A program made the position numbers and the translations under genes. From contig NZ_CP036200.1 of assembly GCF_004295345.1 (NCBI RefSeq), positions 2,882,001-2,946,000 on the forward strand: a stretch of 64,000 bases of DNA, given 5' to 3'. The notes beneath the pieces are model-generated. The model saw nothing but the letters and a program-made list of their open reading frames with translations. It had not been told where the DNA came from and did no database searches. Positions 37,584 through 46,843 of the stretch are shown here, piece by piece. This DNA is from Shewanella maritima (GTDB lineage: Bacteria; Pseudomonadota; Gammaproteobacteria; Enterobacterales; Shewanellaceae). The number at the start of each line of letters is the position of its first letter. Within the stretch, counting starts at the first letter, position 1.

Positions 37584-38726
37584 TTAACTCGCTTGCAGTG
37601 GCAACGACACAGTTAGTCGCATGACGGGTTTAGCTTCAATCACCAATTCTGCGCCTATCATTTGTGCACGCTCATGCATGCCATTAACCCCATTACCTGC
37701 AGCAATGGACTTAGCTGCTGCTGACTCGATAAGTTCAAGTATCAGAGTATCTTCTATCACTTGGCAGTTGATAACACAGCTTTCACTTCGACTGTGTTTA
37801 AGCATGTTATTAACCGCTTCTGTCATGATTAAACCGAGTTGGCTTTGTTGTAGCTCAGTTAGGTTAGGCAGCTCGCCATTTAATGTCACCGCGATGCCTT
37901 TATCGCGCAAAATCGCAATCAGGTTGAGGATGACTTGTTGCAGCCCTTGTAGCTTATAGTCTGAAACCGCCTGGCGAATTTGCGATAGGCTTTCGCGGCT
38001 GATATCGGCTAGTTGTTGGATTTGCGTTTGTGCTTGTTCGGTTTTACCGGCATTGATGAGTTTTTCAGCCAGTTCGGCTTTGAGAGCGATGGACGCTAGC
38101 TGATGGCCAACAATATCGTGCAGATCGCGGCCAATACGCTCGCGCTCTAACGACTTAGCTAACTGGGCAATTTCATCTTGTGATTGACGTTGCTCACGAA
38201 TATTTTTCTGCCGATTATGCTCAATCACACCAAACATGCCCACCACCAGGCAGATGCCGCTGCCATAAAGCGCGAAGTATAATTGGGGATAACCTATTAA
38301 ATAATTGAGCGTGAATAGGATAGCGACCAAACCTAGGTAAAGTGAAATGGCGCGTTTTAGTGGGTAGAAAAAACCAATAAAAAAGCTGAGAAAACTAAAG
38401 AATGACAAGCTACCGCTGGAAAATGGCGCCGCTGCGACAGCGCTTGCTAGCATTAGTAACAGTGGGTATTTAGCATTGTCAGCATTGGACTTATACGCCC
38501 AGAAATAGCTGTAAATAAATGGGATAAGTAAGGTTAGGCTGACCGCGACGTTTAGCCATTGTTCACGCACAAAATACAGGGGCACAAAAAAGAACACTAG
38601 GTTAAGTAAGTAAACCCAGGCGATTTTTTGCTCATAAGATTTAGGCTCAGCTGTACTCCCTGCTGAGATATTATGGTTTGCTTTAGGTTTTTCTCTGAGC
38701 TTATTTTTGGTCAAGCTTTGATTCAT
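37584..38726 (-). CDS. Membrane histidine kinase (DesK-like, HisKA_3)
   Basis: A 380-residue sensor kinase with about six membrane helices (residues about 25-165) and no extracellular domain, like DesK. The HisKA_3 phospho-acceptor region is 'ERERIGRDLHDIVGHQLASIALKAEL', with the His before Asp. The ATPase has an N box (EAVNNMLKHS) and a 'GNGVNGMHERA' G box. The ATG at 38726 is preceded by AAGGAGG, while the longer frame from 38741 would run through that ribosome site. Membrane state (fluidity or stress) is a plausible signal, by analogy only. Confidence 0.9.
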   Translation of the reverse strand: MNQSLTKNKLREKPKANHNISAGSTAEPKSYEQKIAWVYLLNLVFFFVPLYFVREQWLNVAVSLTLLIPFIYSYFWAYKSNADNAKYPLLLMLASAVAAAPFSSGSLSFFSFLSFFIGFFYPLKRAISLYLGLVAILFTLNYLIGYPQLYFALYGSGICLVVGMFGVIEHNRQKNIREQRQSQDEIAQLAKSLERERIGRDLHDIVGHQLASIALKAELAEKLINAGKTEQAQTQIQQLADISRESLSQIRQAVSDYKLQGLQQVILNLIAILRDKGIAVTLNGELPNLTELQQSQLGLIMTEAVNNMLKHSRSESCVINCQVIEDTLILELIESAAAKSIAAGNGVNGMHERAQMIGAELVIEAKPVMRLTVSLPLQAS

Positions 38727-38819
38727 GAAGCCTCCTTGCACGGCTAAGTTAGCTTAACCGTGCTTGACTGATACTCGCAAGTCTTGCTTGGGACTTGTCG
38801 CATGTGCTGAATGCAGTGA

Positions 38820-39500
38820 TTACTGATTAGCGGTCTGCTGAGATAAAAGAAACTTGGCCCAGCCATAGTCAGCCTCAACCTGCAGTGCTTGTTGCCAATC
38901 GGCCTGTGCACCAGCTATATCTCCTTGCTCTTGTTTCGCTAGACCGCGCCAGGTATAAGCTTCAGCATGTCCCCAGCAAATATCACTACATGGTTGCTCG
39001 AAGTAACTGATGGCTTGGGTCGCCAGTGTTTGCGCTTTATCTTTGCCGCCGCCATACATGCTTGGTGTGTTAAAGGCACTAATGGCTTTGACTAACCATA
39101 CTCTTGGATTCTCAGGCTCAAGCTCTTGAGCTTGTTCAAGCAACACTGCAGATTGCGGGCCTAAAATCGCTGCTTGTGAGTAGTCGGTTGCGATAACCAT
39201 GCCGTAAACCGATGCCAACAGTGCTAGAGAATCAGCCGTTGCCTGTTGTTGATTCATTGCTTCAAGGCTTTCACGGGCATCTTTAAGTGCGGTTTTAGTT
39301 AGCTGAGATTGCCCAGTAATGTTGGCCGTGATAGCTAGGCGATAGTTAGCATAGGCCTGTTCATAACTGCTGGTTTGCTCAACTAGCTGTGCCAGTTTAG
39401 TTGTGCTTACTTGACTCGCTGCCAGATCGATTTGTTCAATGTTTGCCTGTGCAGTAAAAGTCGCGAAAGTTAGGCTTGATAGTAAAAGTAAGTGTTTCAT
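38820..39500 (-). CDS. Secreted TPR-like protein upstream of the DesK/DesR pair
   Basis: A 226-residue protein with a signal peptide (about residues 1-19, cleaved near TAQA-NIEQ). Alpha-helical TPR-type repeats fill the rest, with 'ARVWLVKAISAFNTP'-like and 'AEAYTWRGLAKQEQGDIAGAQADWQQAL' helices. It lies 93 bases before the kinase gene on the same strand, so it may be part of that unit and could be a periplasmic accessory or a regulated target. The ATG at 39500 starts a clean signal peptide and has GGAG nine bases upstream. Confidence 0.85.
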   Translation of the reverse strand: MKHLLLLSSLTFATFTAQANIEQIDLAASQVSTTKLAQLVEQTSSYEQAYANYRLAITANITGQSQLTKTALKDARESLEAMNQQQATADSLALLASVYGMVIATDYSQAAILGPQSAVLLEQAQELEPENPRVWLVKAISAFNTPSMYGGGKDKAQTLATQAISYFEQPCSDICWGHAEAYTWRGLAKQEQGDIAGAQADWQQALQVEADYGWAKFLLSQQTANQ

Positions 39501-39659
39501 CTCAATCATCTCCATTTGTTTGCCCAACACCTTGTTGGGATGAGTTCATTATTGAAAAATCAACTTCATAAACGTATGGACAAAGGTAATGAGATGCAGA
39601 TGACAAATGTCATTAATAGATTATTTGAGGCATGATGTTGGGCTAATTGGCTGTTACAT

Positions 39660-39690
39660 ATAAAAATAACGCCAGCAAATTGCTGGCGTT
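39660..39690 (-). terminator. Terminator of the acyl-CoA synthetase gene
   Basis: A 10-bp stem (39668-39677 with 39681-39690) with an AAT loop is followed on the minus strand by a T-rich tail. Confidence 0.88.
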
Positions 39691-39732
39691 ATTAGTGTTT
39701 AGCACTGAGGCGTTGTGAACGAAATCGTCTGA

Positions 39733-41400
39733 TTAGATTTCGTCTTCCCACATCACTTTAGCGCCGCGAATACCCTCGGCTTTAGCGTTGAATTGCTTTT
39801 CAAGCACATGGCGCTTGATTTTAAGCGTTGGGGTGAGAATATCGTTCTCAACCGTCCAGGTATCTGTAGTGACAATCATGGCATCAACGTGCTCATGAGA
39901 CTCTAGATTAGGGTTGACGCTATCAAGCGTTGCTTTAAGTGACGCGCGCACCTCTTCACGAGGCTGTTTTGCTGCACCTTCAGATAGCTGTACTAATGCA
40001 ACTGGGTGCGGCAGCCCTGAACCAATTACGCAAATCAATTCAAGGTGTGAATCTTGTGCGAGCTTACGCTCAATCGGCACTGGTGCAACATATTTACCCT
40101 TAGAGGTCTTAAAGTTGTCTTTCACGCGGCCTGTGATGCTGATGTACCCGTCATCATCAATCTCACAAATATCACCGGTGTAGAAAAAGCCATCTTCATC
40201 AAATGCGGCAGCGGTGGCTTCTTCTTGCAAGTAATAGCCTTGCATCAGGCCTGGGCTTTTCACCATTAGCTCACCTTCATCTGTGCGGCGAACTTGGCAG
40301 CCTTCAATTGGGCGACCCACACTGCCAATTTTGTTGGCATTAAATGGATGATTGATGATGGAGTATGCGCAGTTTTCTGTCATGCCCCAGGCTTCGCAAA
40401 TATTAAGCCCAATATCGCTATACCATTGTAATAATGATGCTGGTACTGGTGCTGAACCCGAACCCAGTAGGCGACAATGTTCAAGCCCTAAACCCTTGTG
40501 GATTTTGCGTTTAACCAGGCTCGAAATAATCGGGATTTTAAGCAAGAAGTTAAGCTTGCTCTCGCCGACTTTGTTGACGATGTTGAGATGGAATAGTGTC
40601 CATAATCGCGGTACTGAGAAAAATACCGTTGGGCGGCAACGTTGTACGTCTTCAACAAAGCTATCTAGGCTTTCTACAAAGGCGACACTCGAGCCTGAGT
40701 AATATGATGAACCTTCCATTGCTACGCGTTCTGTAATATGAGCAAGCGGCAGATAAGACAATAAGCGATCATCCACCGTGGTTTTCAAGTCACGCACAAC
40801 GGCATTACATGTCCAGGCGTAGCTGGCGAAGGTTTGAATCGCACCTTTAGGTTTACCAGTTGAACCAGAGGTGTAAATCAGCGTCATGGTTTGTTCTGGC
40901 TCTGGGTTAGGCGCGTCTAATAGTGGGTCGTTAAAGTCTAAAAGTTGCTGCCAGCTATATTGGCACGGCATGGTGTCATAAGGCATGGATAAACGCAGAA
41001 TATCGCCACCAACACCTGTTTCTTGCTCGGCCCAATAGTCTAACTTACCTGAGAAAATGGCTTTACTACCACTGTGCTCAAGTACGTAACGAATGGTGTC
41101 AGCGTTGGCTGTTGGGTAAATCGGTACGCTAATAAAGCCGCCATGCATAAGGGCAAGGTCGGTAATAAACCACTCAGCACAGTTTTTTGACAAGATAGCG
41201 ACTTTGTCGCCACGTTTTAGACCTAGGTGATGCAGCGCACCAGCAATAAGCTCAACTTGTTGCTTAACTTGCTTCCAGGTGAACTCAACATATTGTCCGT
41301 TGATTGGCTGGCGTAAATAGACTTTATCGCCTTGTGTATCTACCCAATGGGACAGCATCTCGAGGGGATTTTTGATTACATTTTCCATCGACAATTCCAT
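39733..41400 (-). CDS. AMP-forming acyl-CoA synthetase
   Basis: A 555-residue member of the ANL superfamily, related to long-chain fatty acyl-CoA ligases. The AMP-binding loop is 'LIYTSGSTGKPKGA'. Further motifs are 'EAWGMTENC', 'YTGDICEIDDDGYI' and 'GRVKDNFKTSKGKYVAP', the latter with the catalytic lysine. Long-chain specificity is likely from the N-terminal domain and overall layout, but is not proven. A second ATG at 41388 has a better-placed GGA and may be the true start. It stands alone between two terminators. Confidence 0.9.
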   Translation of the reverse strand: MELSMENVIKNPLEMLSHWVDTQGDKVYLRQPINGQYVEFTWKQVKQQVELIAGALHHLGLKRGDKVAILSKNCAEWFITDLALMHGGFISVPIYPTANADTIRYVLEHSGSKAIFSGKLDYWAEQETGVGGDILRLSMPYDTMPCQYSWQQLLDFNDPLLDAPNPEPEQTMTLIYTSGSTGKPKGAIQTFASYAWTCNAVVRDLKTTVDDRLLSYLPLAHITERVAMEGSSYYSGSSVAFVESLDSFVEDVQRCRPTVFFSVPRLWTLFHLNIVNKVGESKLNFLLKIPIISSLVKRKIHKGLGLEHCRLLGSGSAPVPASLLQWYSDIGLNICEAWGMTENCAYSIINHPFNANKIGSVGRPIEGCQVRRTDEGELMVKSPGLMQGYYLQEEATAAAFDEDGFFYTGDICEIDDDGYISITGRVKDNFKTSKGKYVAPVPIERKLAQDSHLELICVIGSGLPHPVALVQLSEGAAKQPREEVRASLKATLDSVNPNLESHEHVDAMIVTTDTWTVENDILTPTLKIKRHVLEKQFNAKAEGIRGAKVMWEDEI

Positions 41401-41612
41401 GTTCTTGTTTTTATTTCACCCGTTTTCGAGATTCGACTTCAGGCGATTTGGTTGAATACGTTTACAGAATTTCTAAATCCAGTATGGCGATTTTTGTGAG
41501 CTGGCGCAAACTTTTGCCCAGCTTATTAAGCAAGATTTAATCAATCTAAAGAGGGATTTATATTGGATATTGGGCTTTGATTGAGTAAAAGCTCTATTGA
41601 GTGGCAGAAAAA

Positions 41613-41642
41613 GGCAAACAAAAAGGCGCATTATGCGCCTTT
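41613..41642 (-). terminator. Terminator of the gmk-rpoZ-spoT-ridA unit
   Basis: Stem AAAGGCGCA with TGCGCCTTT (41622-41630 and 41633-41641) is followed on the minus strand by TTTTTGTTTG. Confidence 0.88.
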
Positions 41643-41688
41643 AAAGATATAAATGTAGGAGTGAGTGAAAGCTCACTTACACGAGCTG

Positions 41689-42072
41689 TTACAGCTCCAT
41701 TACACCGTCCATTTCAACCAATGAGCCTTTAGGTAGTTGACGAACGCCAATTGCTGCACGTGCTGGGTATGGTTGAGAGAAATAACGGCTCATGATTTCA
41801 TTTACCGTGGCAAAGTTAGCTAAGTCGATTAAGAAGATGTTTAGCTTAACGATATCTTCTAAGCTACCGCCTGCTGCTTCACATACCGCTTTTAGGTTTT
41901 CGAAAACCTGCACGACTTGCTCTTCAAACTGCTCAGATACCATTTCCATTGTGCTTGGCACAAGCGGGATTTGGCCTGAAAGGTACACGGTATTGTCTAC
42001 TTTAACTGCTTGTGAATAGGTACCAATAGCTTGCGGCGCTTTGTCTGTTGCGATAATGGTTTTATTTGCCAT
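41689..42072 (-). CDS. ridA: RidA family enamine/imine deaminase
   Basis: A 127-residue trimeric enzyme that hydrolyses reactive 2-aminoacrylate formed by PLP enzymes. The '[23 protein letters not shown]' start and '[23 protein letters not shown]' end, with the substrate-binding arginine in PARAA, are family signatures. It follows spoT by 65 bases on the same strand, a common neighbour of spoT in Shewanella-like genomes. Confidence 0.94.
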   Translation of the reverse strand: MANKTIIATDKAPQAIGTYSQAVKVDNTVYLSGQIPLVPSTMEMVSEQFEEQVVQVFENLKAVCEAAGGSLEDIVKLNIFLIDLANFATVNEIMSRYFSQPYPARAAIGVRQLPKGSLVEMDGVMEL

Positions 42073-42137
42073 GTTGTTTCTCTCTTTCGATAGGGGCGTT
42101 AAGGTTTGGTCTTATTGCCAGTCTTTGCTGACTTTTA

Positions 42138-44243
42138 TTATCTGTTTCTCGAGGTTCGTAATACTTCAGGAAGTACACGAATTCGACGCATCACATTTGC
42201 AAGATGTACTCGATCTTTGACCGAAATACGTAAGTTAATTAAGTAGACTCGACCATCACGTTCTTCGGTGCTGAGGTTATGAATATTAGAGTCAGCCGAT
42301 GCGATAATTGAGGTGATTTTAGCCAGGGCGCCTTGATGGTTAACAATCTCAACCCGCAAATTGGCTTGATACTCAAGGCCTTCGACATTATCCCAATGCA
42401 CAGAAATGTACTTGTCAGGCTCACCCTGATAACCGCGAATATTGGCGCAGTTTTCCATGTGCACCACTAAGCCTTTACCTGGACTCACATGGGCGATGAC
42501 CGCATCACCTGGAATAGGGCGACAGCAGTTAGCATAGGTAACCAGCATGCCTTCGGCGCCGCGAATAGGCATAACCTTGGCATCTTTGTCATCACTTGAT
42601 TGTAAGTCTTGCCCAAGAAGGCGCTGAGCAATAACAATGCTCATGGCATTGCCTAGGCCAATATCGGACAGCAGTGACTCAAGTGAATCATGCTTGGTTT
42701 CTTCAATGACCTTTTGAATTTGCTCTGCTGGCAAGTCGCTTAAATCTTTATCACCTAACGCATGGTTTAGCAGGCGTTTACCAAGACCGACCGCGTTATC
42801 GCCTTTCATGCTCTTAAGCACCTGGCGAATCTTACCGCGGGCTTTACCTGTCACCACAAAGTTAAGCCATGCTGCATTTGGCCTAGCGCCTTTAGCGGTA
42901 ATAATCTCAACGGTTTGCCCTGAGATTAGCGGCTGACTAAGCGGGTAAGCTTGACGGTTAACTCTTGCTCCCACACAGGTGTTACCTACGTCAGTGTGTA
43001 CTTCGTAGGCAAAATCAACCGGGGTGGCATTAACCGGCAGTTCGAGAATACGCCCTTCTGGGGTGAATACGTAAATCTCGTCAGGGAATAGCTCGGTTTT
43101 TACGTTCTCAACAAACTCAAATGAGCTGCTGGCACTTTGCTGCAGCTCAAGCAGGCTTTGCATCCACTTACGCGCACGAACCTGAGTAGTTGATTGCGCT
43201 TGAGCATCAGTGTTGCTCTTATACATCCAGTGCGCGGCAACACCCTTGTCTGCCATTTGGTCCATTTCATCAGTACGAATTTGTACTTCAACTGGCACCG
43301 CATGCGGGCCAAACAGTGAGGTATGCAAAGACTGGTAGCCATTAGCTTTGGGAATGGCGATATAGTCTTTAAAGCGCCCAGGGTGCGGCTTATATAAGCC
43401 ATGCATTGCGCCAAGCACTCGGTAGCAAGTGTCGATGGTATCGACAATGACCCGGAATGCATAAATGTCCATTACTTCTTGGAATTGCAGCTCTTTACTG
43501 CGCATCTTACGGTAGATGGAATAGAGGTTTTTCTCGCGGCCTTTTACTGAGCCTTTGATGCCAGCTTCTTCGAGTCGACTTTCAATAGCCGTTTCGATGC
43601 TGTTGATCAGCTCTTTACGATTGCCGCGCGCCGCTTTTACTACCTCTTTAATGACGCGATAACGCATCGGGTAGTATGCCTGAAAACCTAGGTCTTCAAG
43701 CTCAGTCTTAATATTGTGAATACCAAGGCGGTTAGCAATAGGTGCGTAAATTTCGAGGGTTTCGCGGGCAATACGGCGACGCTTATCTGGGCGCAGAGCA
43801 CCTAGGGTGCGCATATTGTGGGTGCGATCGGCAAGCTTAATTAAAATGACGCGAATGTCTTGGGTCATCGCCATCATCATTTTGCGGAAGTTTTCTGCTT
43901 GCGCTTCTTTCTTGTCGCGGAATTTTAGCTTGTCGAGCTTGGAGACACCCTCTACCAACTCTGCGACTGTCATACCAAACAGTTCGGCGAGCTCTTCTTT
44001 GGTGACTGGGGTGTCTTCAATGGTGTCGTGCAGCAATGCTGCCATTAGCGTCTCATAATCAAGACGCATGTCCGCGAGGATGCGGGCTACGGCAACAGGA
44101 TGGGTAATGTAAGGCTCACCACTTGTGCGCATTTGACCTTCGTGGGCATCTCGCGCAACCTTATAGGCCTGCTTGAGTAATTCTACTTGCTCCGGTTCTA
44201 AATAACTGGATGCAGACTCCTTTAGACCTTCAAACAGATACAA
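42138..44243 (-). CDS. spoT: Bifunctional (p)ppGpp synthetase/hydrolase SpoT
   Basis: Stringent-response enzyme (701 aa; E. coli 702) that makes and degrades (p)ppGpp. The HD hydrolase domain ('THPVAVARILADM' to 'AALLHDTIEDTPV') is intact. The synthetase domain ('FRVIVDTIDTCYRVLGAMHGLYKPHPGRFKDYIA'), TGS domain ('FTPEGRILELPVNATPVDFAYEVH') and ACT domain ('EIVNHQGALAKITSIIASADSNI') follow in order. It lies 13 bases after rpoZ in the usual gmk-rpoZ-spoT order. Confidence 0.98.
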   Translation of the reverse strand: MYLFEGLKESASSYLEPEQVELLKQAYKVARDAHEGQMRTSGEPYITHPVAVARILADMRLDYETLMAALLHDTIEDTPVTKEELAELFGMTVAELVEGVSKLDKLKFRDKKEAQAENFRKMMMAMTQDIRVILIKLADRTHNMRTLGALRPDKRRRIARETLEIYAPIANRLGIHNIKTELEDLGFQAYYPMRYRVIKEVVKAARGNRKELINSIETAIESRLEEAGIKGSVKGREKNLYSIYRKMRSKELQFQEVMDIYAFRVIVDTIDTCYRVLGAMHGLYKPHPGRFKDYIAIPKANGYQSLHTSLFGPHAVPVEVQIRTDEMDQMADKGVAAHWMYKSNTDAQAQSTTQVRARKWMQSLLELQQSASSSFEFVENVKTELFPDEIYVFTPEGRILELPVNATPVDFAYEVHTDVGNTCVGARVNRQAYPLSQPLISGQTVEIITAKGARPNAAWLNFVVTGKARGKIRQVLKSMKGDNAVGLGKRLLNHALGDKDLSDLPAEQIQKVIEETKHDSLESLLSDIGLGNAMSIVIAQRLLGQDLQSSDDKDAKVMPIRGAEGMLVTYANCCRPIPGDAVIAHVSPGKGLVVHMENCANIRGYQGEPDKYISVHWDNVEGLEYQANLRVEIVNHQGALAKITSIIASADSNIHNLSTEERDGRVYLINLRISVKDRVHLANVMRRIRVLPEVLRTSRNR

Positions 44244-44256
44244 GTGGTGCTACTCC

Positions 44257-44535
44257 TTAGATTGTACGACCTTCAGCAATGGCTGCTACAGCTGCGATTT
44301 CTGCAGCTTCACGTTCACGAACAGATTGACGCTCATCAGCATCTAGAGTGCTTGAGGTCACTAAGCCTAACTCGATTTCGCGTAGCGCAAGTACAGTTGG
44401 CTTATCGTTCATCTCTTCAACCATTGGGTCTTTACCTTGAACGGCGATTTGGCGTGCACGACGCGCTGCAACCAGGATCATGTCAAAACGGTTGCCGATT
44501 TGTTCTACGGCGTCTTCTACAGTTACGCGAGCCAT
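44257..44535 (-). CDS. rpoZ: RNA polymerase omega subunit
   Basis: A 92-residue subunit that helps fold and hold beta-prime and forms part of a (p)ppGpp site in RNA polymerase. The '[30 protein letters not shown]' start and '[17 protein letters not shown]' are nearly invariant in gammaproteobacteria. It lies 62 bases after gmk. Confidence 0.97.
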   Translation of the reverse strand: MARVTVEDAVEQIGNRFDMILVAARRARQIAVQGKDPMVEEMNDKPTVLALREIELGLVTSSTLDADERQSVREREAAEIAAVAAIAEGRTI

Positions 44536-44597
44536 ATCTTAAAACTCCAGTTATCTCTTACAGTGAAAAAATGACGCAAAATTGTACACTAAGGCGT

Positions 44598-45221
44598 TTA
44601 TTCTGCCAATAGATCGACAATCATATCATTGTGAGTATAGCTCTGACTAGCACAGGTTAGTCGTTGGCTGGCAATGATAGTCTCAAATTGTTGCAGGGCA
44701 GTGTCAAAATCATCATTTACAATGACGAAATCATACTGTTTATAGTGCGACATTTCTGACACGGCTTGTGCCATACGCTTGTCGATCACTTCTTGTGAAT
44801 CTTGACCGCGACCGGTTAGGCGGCGCTCAAGTTCAGTTTTTGATGGTGGCAAAATAAAGATGCCAACTGCTTCTGGCATGAGTTTTTTAACTTGTTCGCC
44901 GCCTTGCCAGTCGATATCTAAAAATACATCGATGCCTTGCGCGAGCGTTTGCTCAATCACTTGGCGCGAAGTGCCGTAGTAATTACCGAATACTTCTGCC
45001 CACTCAAAAAATGCGTTGTCAGCAATTAGCGCTTTAAACTCATCGACAGAGACAAAATGGTAATGCACACCGTTCTCTTCACCTGGACGTGGTTGGCGTG
45101 TGGTGTGCGAGACAGAGACTTGCTTGTCTGCTGGTTTGTCTTTTAACAAAGCCGAGATAAGCGAAGATTTACCGGCGCCACTTGGCGCTGAAACAATAAA
45201 TAAATTACCACGAGTGTTCAT
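44598..45221 (-). CDS. gmk: Guanylate kinase
   Basis: Enzyme (207 aa, same as E. coli) that converts GMP to GDP. The P-loop is [11 protein letters not shown]. The GMP-binding region includes '[19 protein letters not shown]' and '[15 protein letters not shown]', with the lid '[10 protein letters not shown]'. I use the ATG at 45221, which gives the family N-terminus '[14 protein letters not shown]'. The longer frame to 45287 adds 22 unrelated residues. Confidence 0.96.
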   Translation of the reverse strand: MNTRGNLFIVSAPSGAGKSSLISALLKDKPADKQVSVSHTTRQPRPGEENGVHYHFVSVDEFKALIADNAFFEWAEVFGNYYGTSRQVIEQTLAQGIDVFLDIDWQGGEQVKKLMPEAVGIFILPPSKTELERRLTGRGQDSQEVIDKRMAQAVSEMSHYKQYDFVIVNDDFDTALQQFETIIASQRLTCASQSYTHNDMIVDLLAE

Positions 45222-45604
45222 ATATTGAGCGTCTTTAGGTTGGATATTATTCGGATGAAGAAAACTTAATATTATAGTCTGTTGCACCTTAGTAAGGCTA
45301 GATAAACAATACTCGAGTTAATAGGTAGTCGTGCTAATCACTTAAAGTTAGTGCCATTCATTAATGTTGATTCGGTAGCTTTGCTAACAATATTAAGCTT
45401 ACTTCATTGCAAAGTTGAGCCTGCGTAATGCCTAAGTGCAAGATTTTGCCTTATGCCACTGGTATTGTGAGGCCTGTATTGTGTAGGCTTTGCCCTGCAA
45501 TGAGAAATTGCGTCAGAAATCTTAAAAATAAATCCTAGAAATCCAAACTCCCTGTATTTGATTGAGTTTGAATAAGTGAAAGTTACCAATAAGGAGCGCT
45601 AAGT
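45222..45604. other. Divergent intergenic region between gmk and a membrane-protein gene
   Basis: The 383 bases between the gmk start and 45605 must hold promoters for both directions. I see no strong palindrome or binding site. A 61-codon minus-strand frame (45404-45589) has no recognisable product and is not called. Confidence 0.5.
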
Positions 45605-46756
45605 ATGTTGTCGACACTATTTTGCATAAAAGGCTTTGATAGCCGCGGACGTTTTGCCGCGATTAGCCTAGGTTGCTTAGTGTTGACCTTGTTGTGCGGC
45701 GTTATCTTTCCTCAGAGTTTATTTGCGGTACTAGTAAGCATTGTGTTTGTGATTGCGTCCGGTCTCGCTAGTTTGCGCCGCTTAAATGACTACCAAGGAG
45801 CAAAATTTTACAGTGCTCCCTTACCAGTACTATTGCTTTTGGCTTCCGTGCTGCAATTTACTGCATCGCCAAATGTGCTGCTAGCGATTTTGGTGGTCTT
45901 GGCTGTCGTTTGTATTATCTTACTGGCAATCAAACCTAGTGCCCAGCTGCGCAATTACGTCCAAGGCTACTTTGGCCCTAAACTTGAGCAGCTAGTCAGC
46001 TCACCAAGTGTGAGGCGCGACCCTACTTTAGGTGCAGAAATTGGCGGTGAAGGAGTTAGCTACGAAGCCGGGCAGAAGTCTGCAGAAGCCAGCTTTGAAC
46101 ACGTCGGGGTAGATAATGATGAGCAAGAAATAAGCCCTGAAGCCGAGAGTGCTGAACCTCGCGGATTTTATATTGACCATGAAGCAAAAGAGTCTGGCTC
46201 GGTTACCGAATTAGCAAAGACTTGGTTGGTATGGGCTCGTGAGCATCAAAAGTCACTTACGCTTGCGGCGCAAGTATGTAGTGGGGTGATGGTTATTGGC
46301 ATTATTACCTTCGTCGCGGTGCAGTTTTTATCATCTGATAATGAGGGACAAACCGACAGCCTAGAGCAAGCGACAAATCAACAACAAACCCAGATTCAGC
46401 CGCGGGTGTCTGTAAAAGTGCCTGATGGTTTTTGGGTGGTACAAGAAGGTGAGATACTAATTATTCGCTGGCTGGGTGCTGAGGGCACACCGCAAAATCT
46501 ATGGCAATTAGCTGCGGCATCAGGGGATAGCAGCTGCAGTCATCTTAGGTTTAATAACGGTAATCAGTATCGTCCAATGACCGTAGATTTAGTCGATGAC
46601 TCTGGCACTGAAGCGCGTTTCTCACCGTTAGATAATGGTGCAATTATTAAAGACATCGCACTTCGCGGCAGTTTTAAGCTATGTGGTTATGACTTTAGCT
46701 TAAAAGGCAGTCAAGCTGCGTTGATGAGGCAACCTGAGTTTGCCAAGTTGTTGTAA
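45605..46756 (+). CDS. Membrane protein of unknown function
   Basis: A 383-residue protein. The N-terminal 115 residues are four hydrophobic segments with 'ASGLASLRRLNDYQGAKFYSA', which faintly recalls the RRLHD turn of DUF805. A charged, acidic cytoplasmic stretch follows (about 115-215), then a further membrane helix (about 218-242, 'AAQVCSGVMVIGIITFVAVQFL'). The C-terminal domain ends with two cysteines ('SSCSHLRF', 'FKLCGYDF') that could form a disulfide. I do not recognise the C-terminal domain. The ribosome site is AAGGAG nine bases before the ATG. Confidence 0.8.
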   Translation: MLSTLFCIKGFDSRGRFAAISLGCLVLTLLCGVIFPQSLFAVLVSIVFVIASGLASLRRLNDYQGAKFYSAPLPVLLLLASVLQFTASPNVLLAILVVLAVVCIILLAIKPSAQLRNYVQGYFGPKLEQLVSSPSVRRDPTLGAEIGGEGVSYEAGQKSAEASFEHVGVDNDEQEISPEAESAEPRGFYIDHEAKESGSVTELAKTWLVWAREHQKSLTLAAQVCSGVMVIGIITFVAVQFLSSDNEGQTDSLEQATNQQQTQIQPRVSVKVPDGFWVVQEGEILIIRWLGAEGTPQNLWQLAAASGDSSCSHLRFNNGNQYRPMTVDLVDDSGTEARFSPLDNGAIIKDIALRGSFKLCGYDFSLKGSQAALMRQPEFAKLL

Positions 46757-46843
46757 AAGGTGTGTAATAGCCGCAAAAGTTACAGGAAATCCAGTGAGCG
46801 CTATAAAAAGCTGTTACTCGGGTAAGCTAAGGGTGACAGGTTA

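Noticed and set aside
45404..45589. 61-codon minus-strand frame upstream of the membrane-protein gene
   Set aside because: No ribosome site and no recognisable product; the region should hold divergent promoters.
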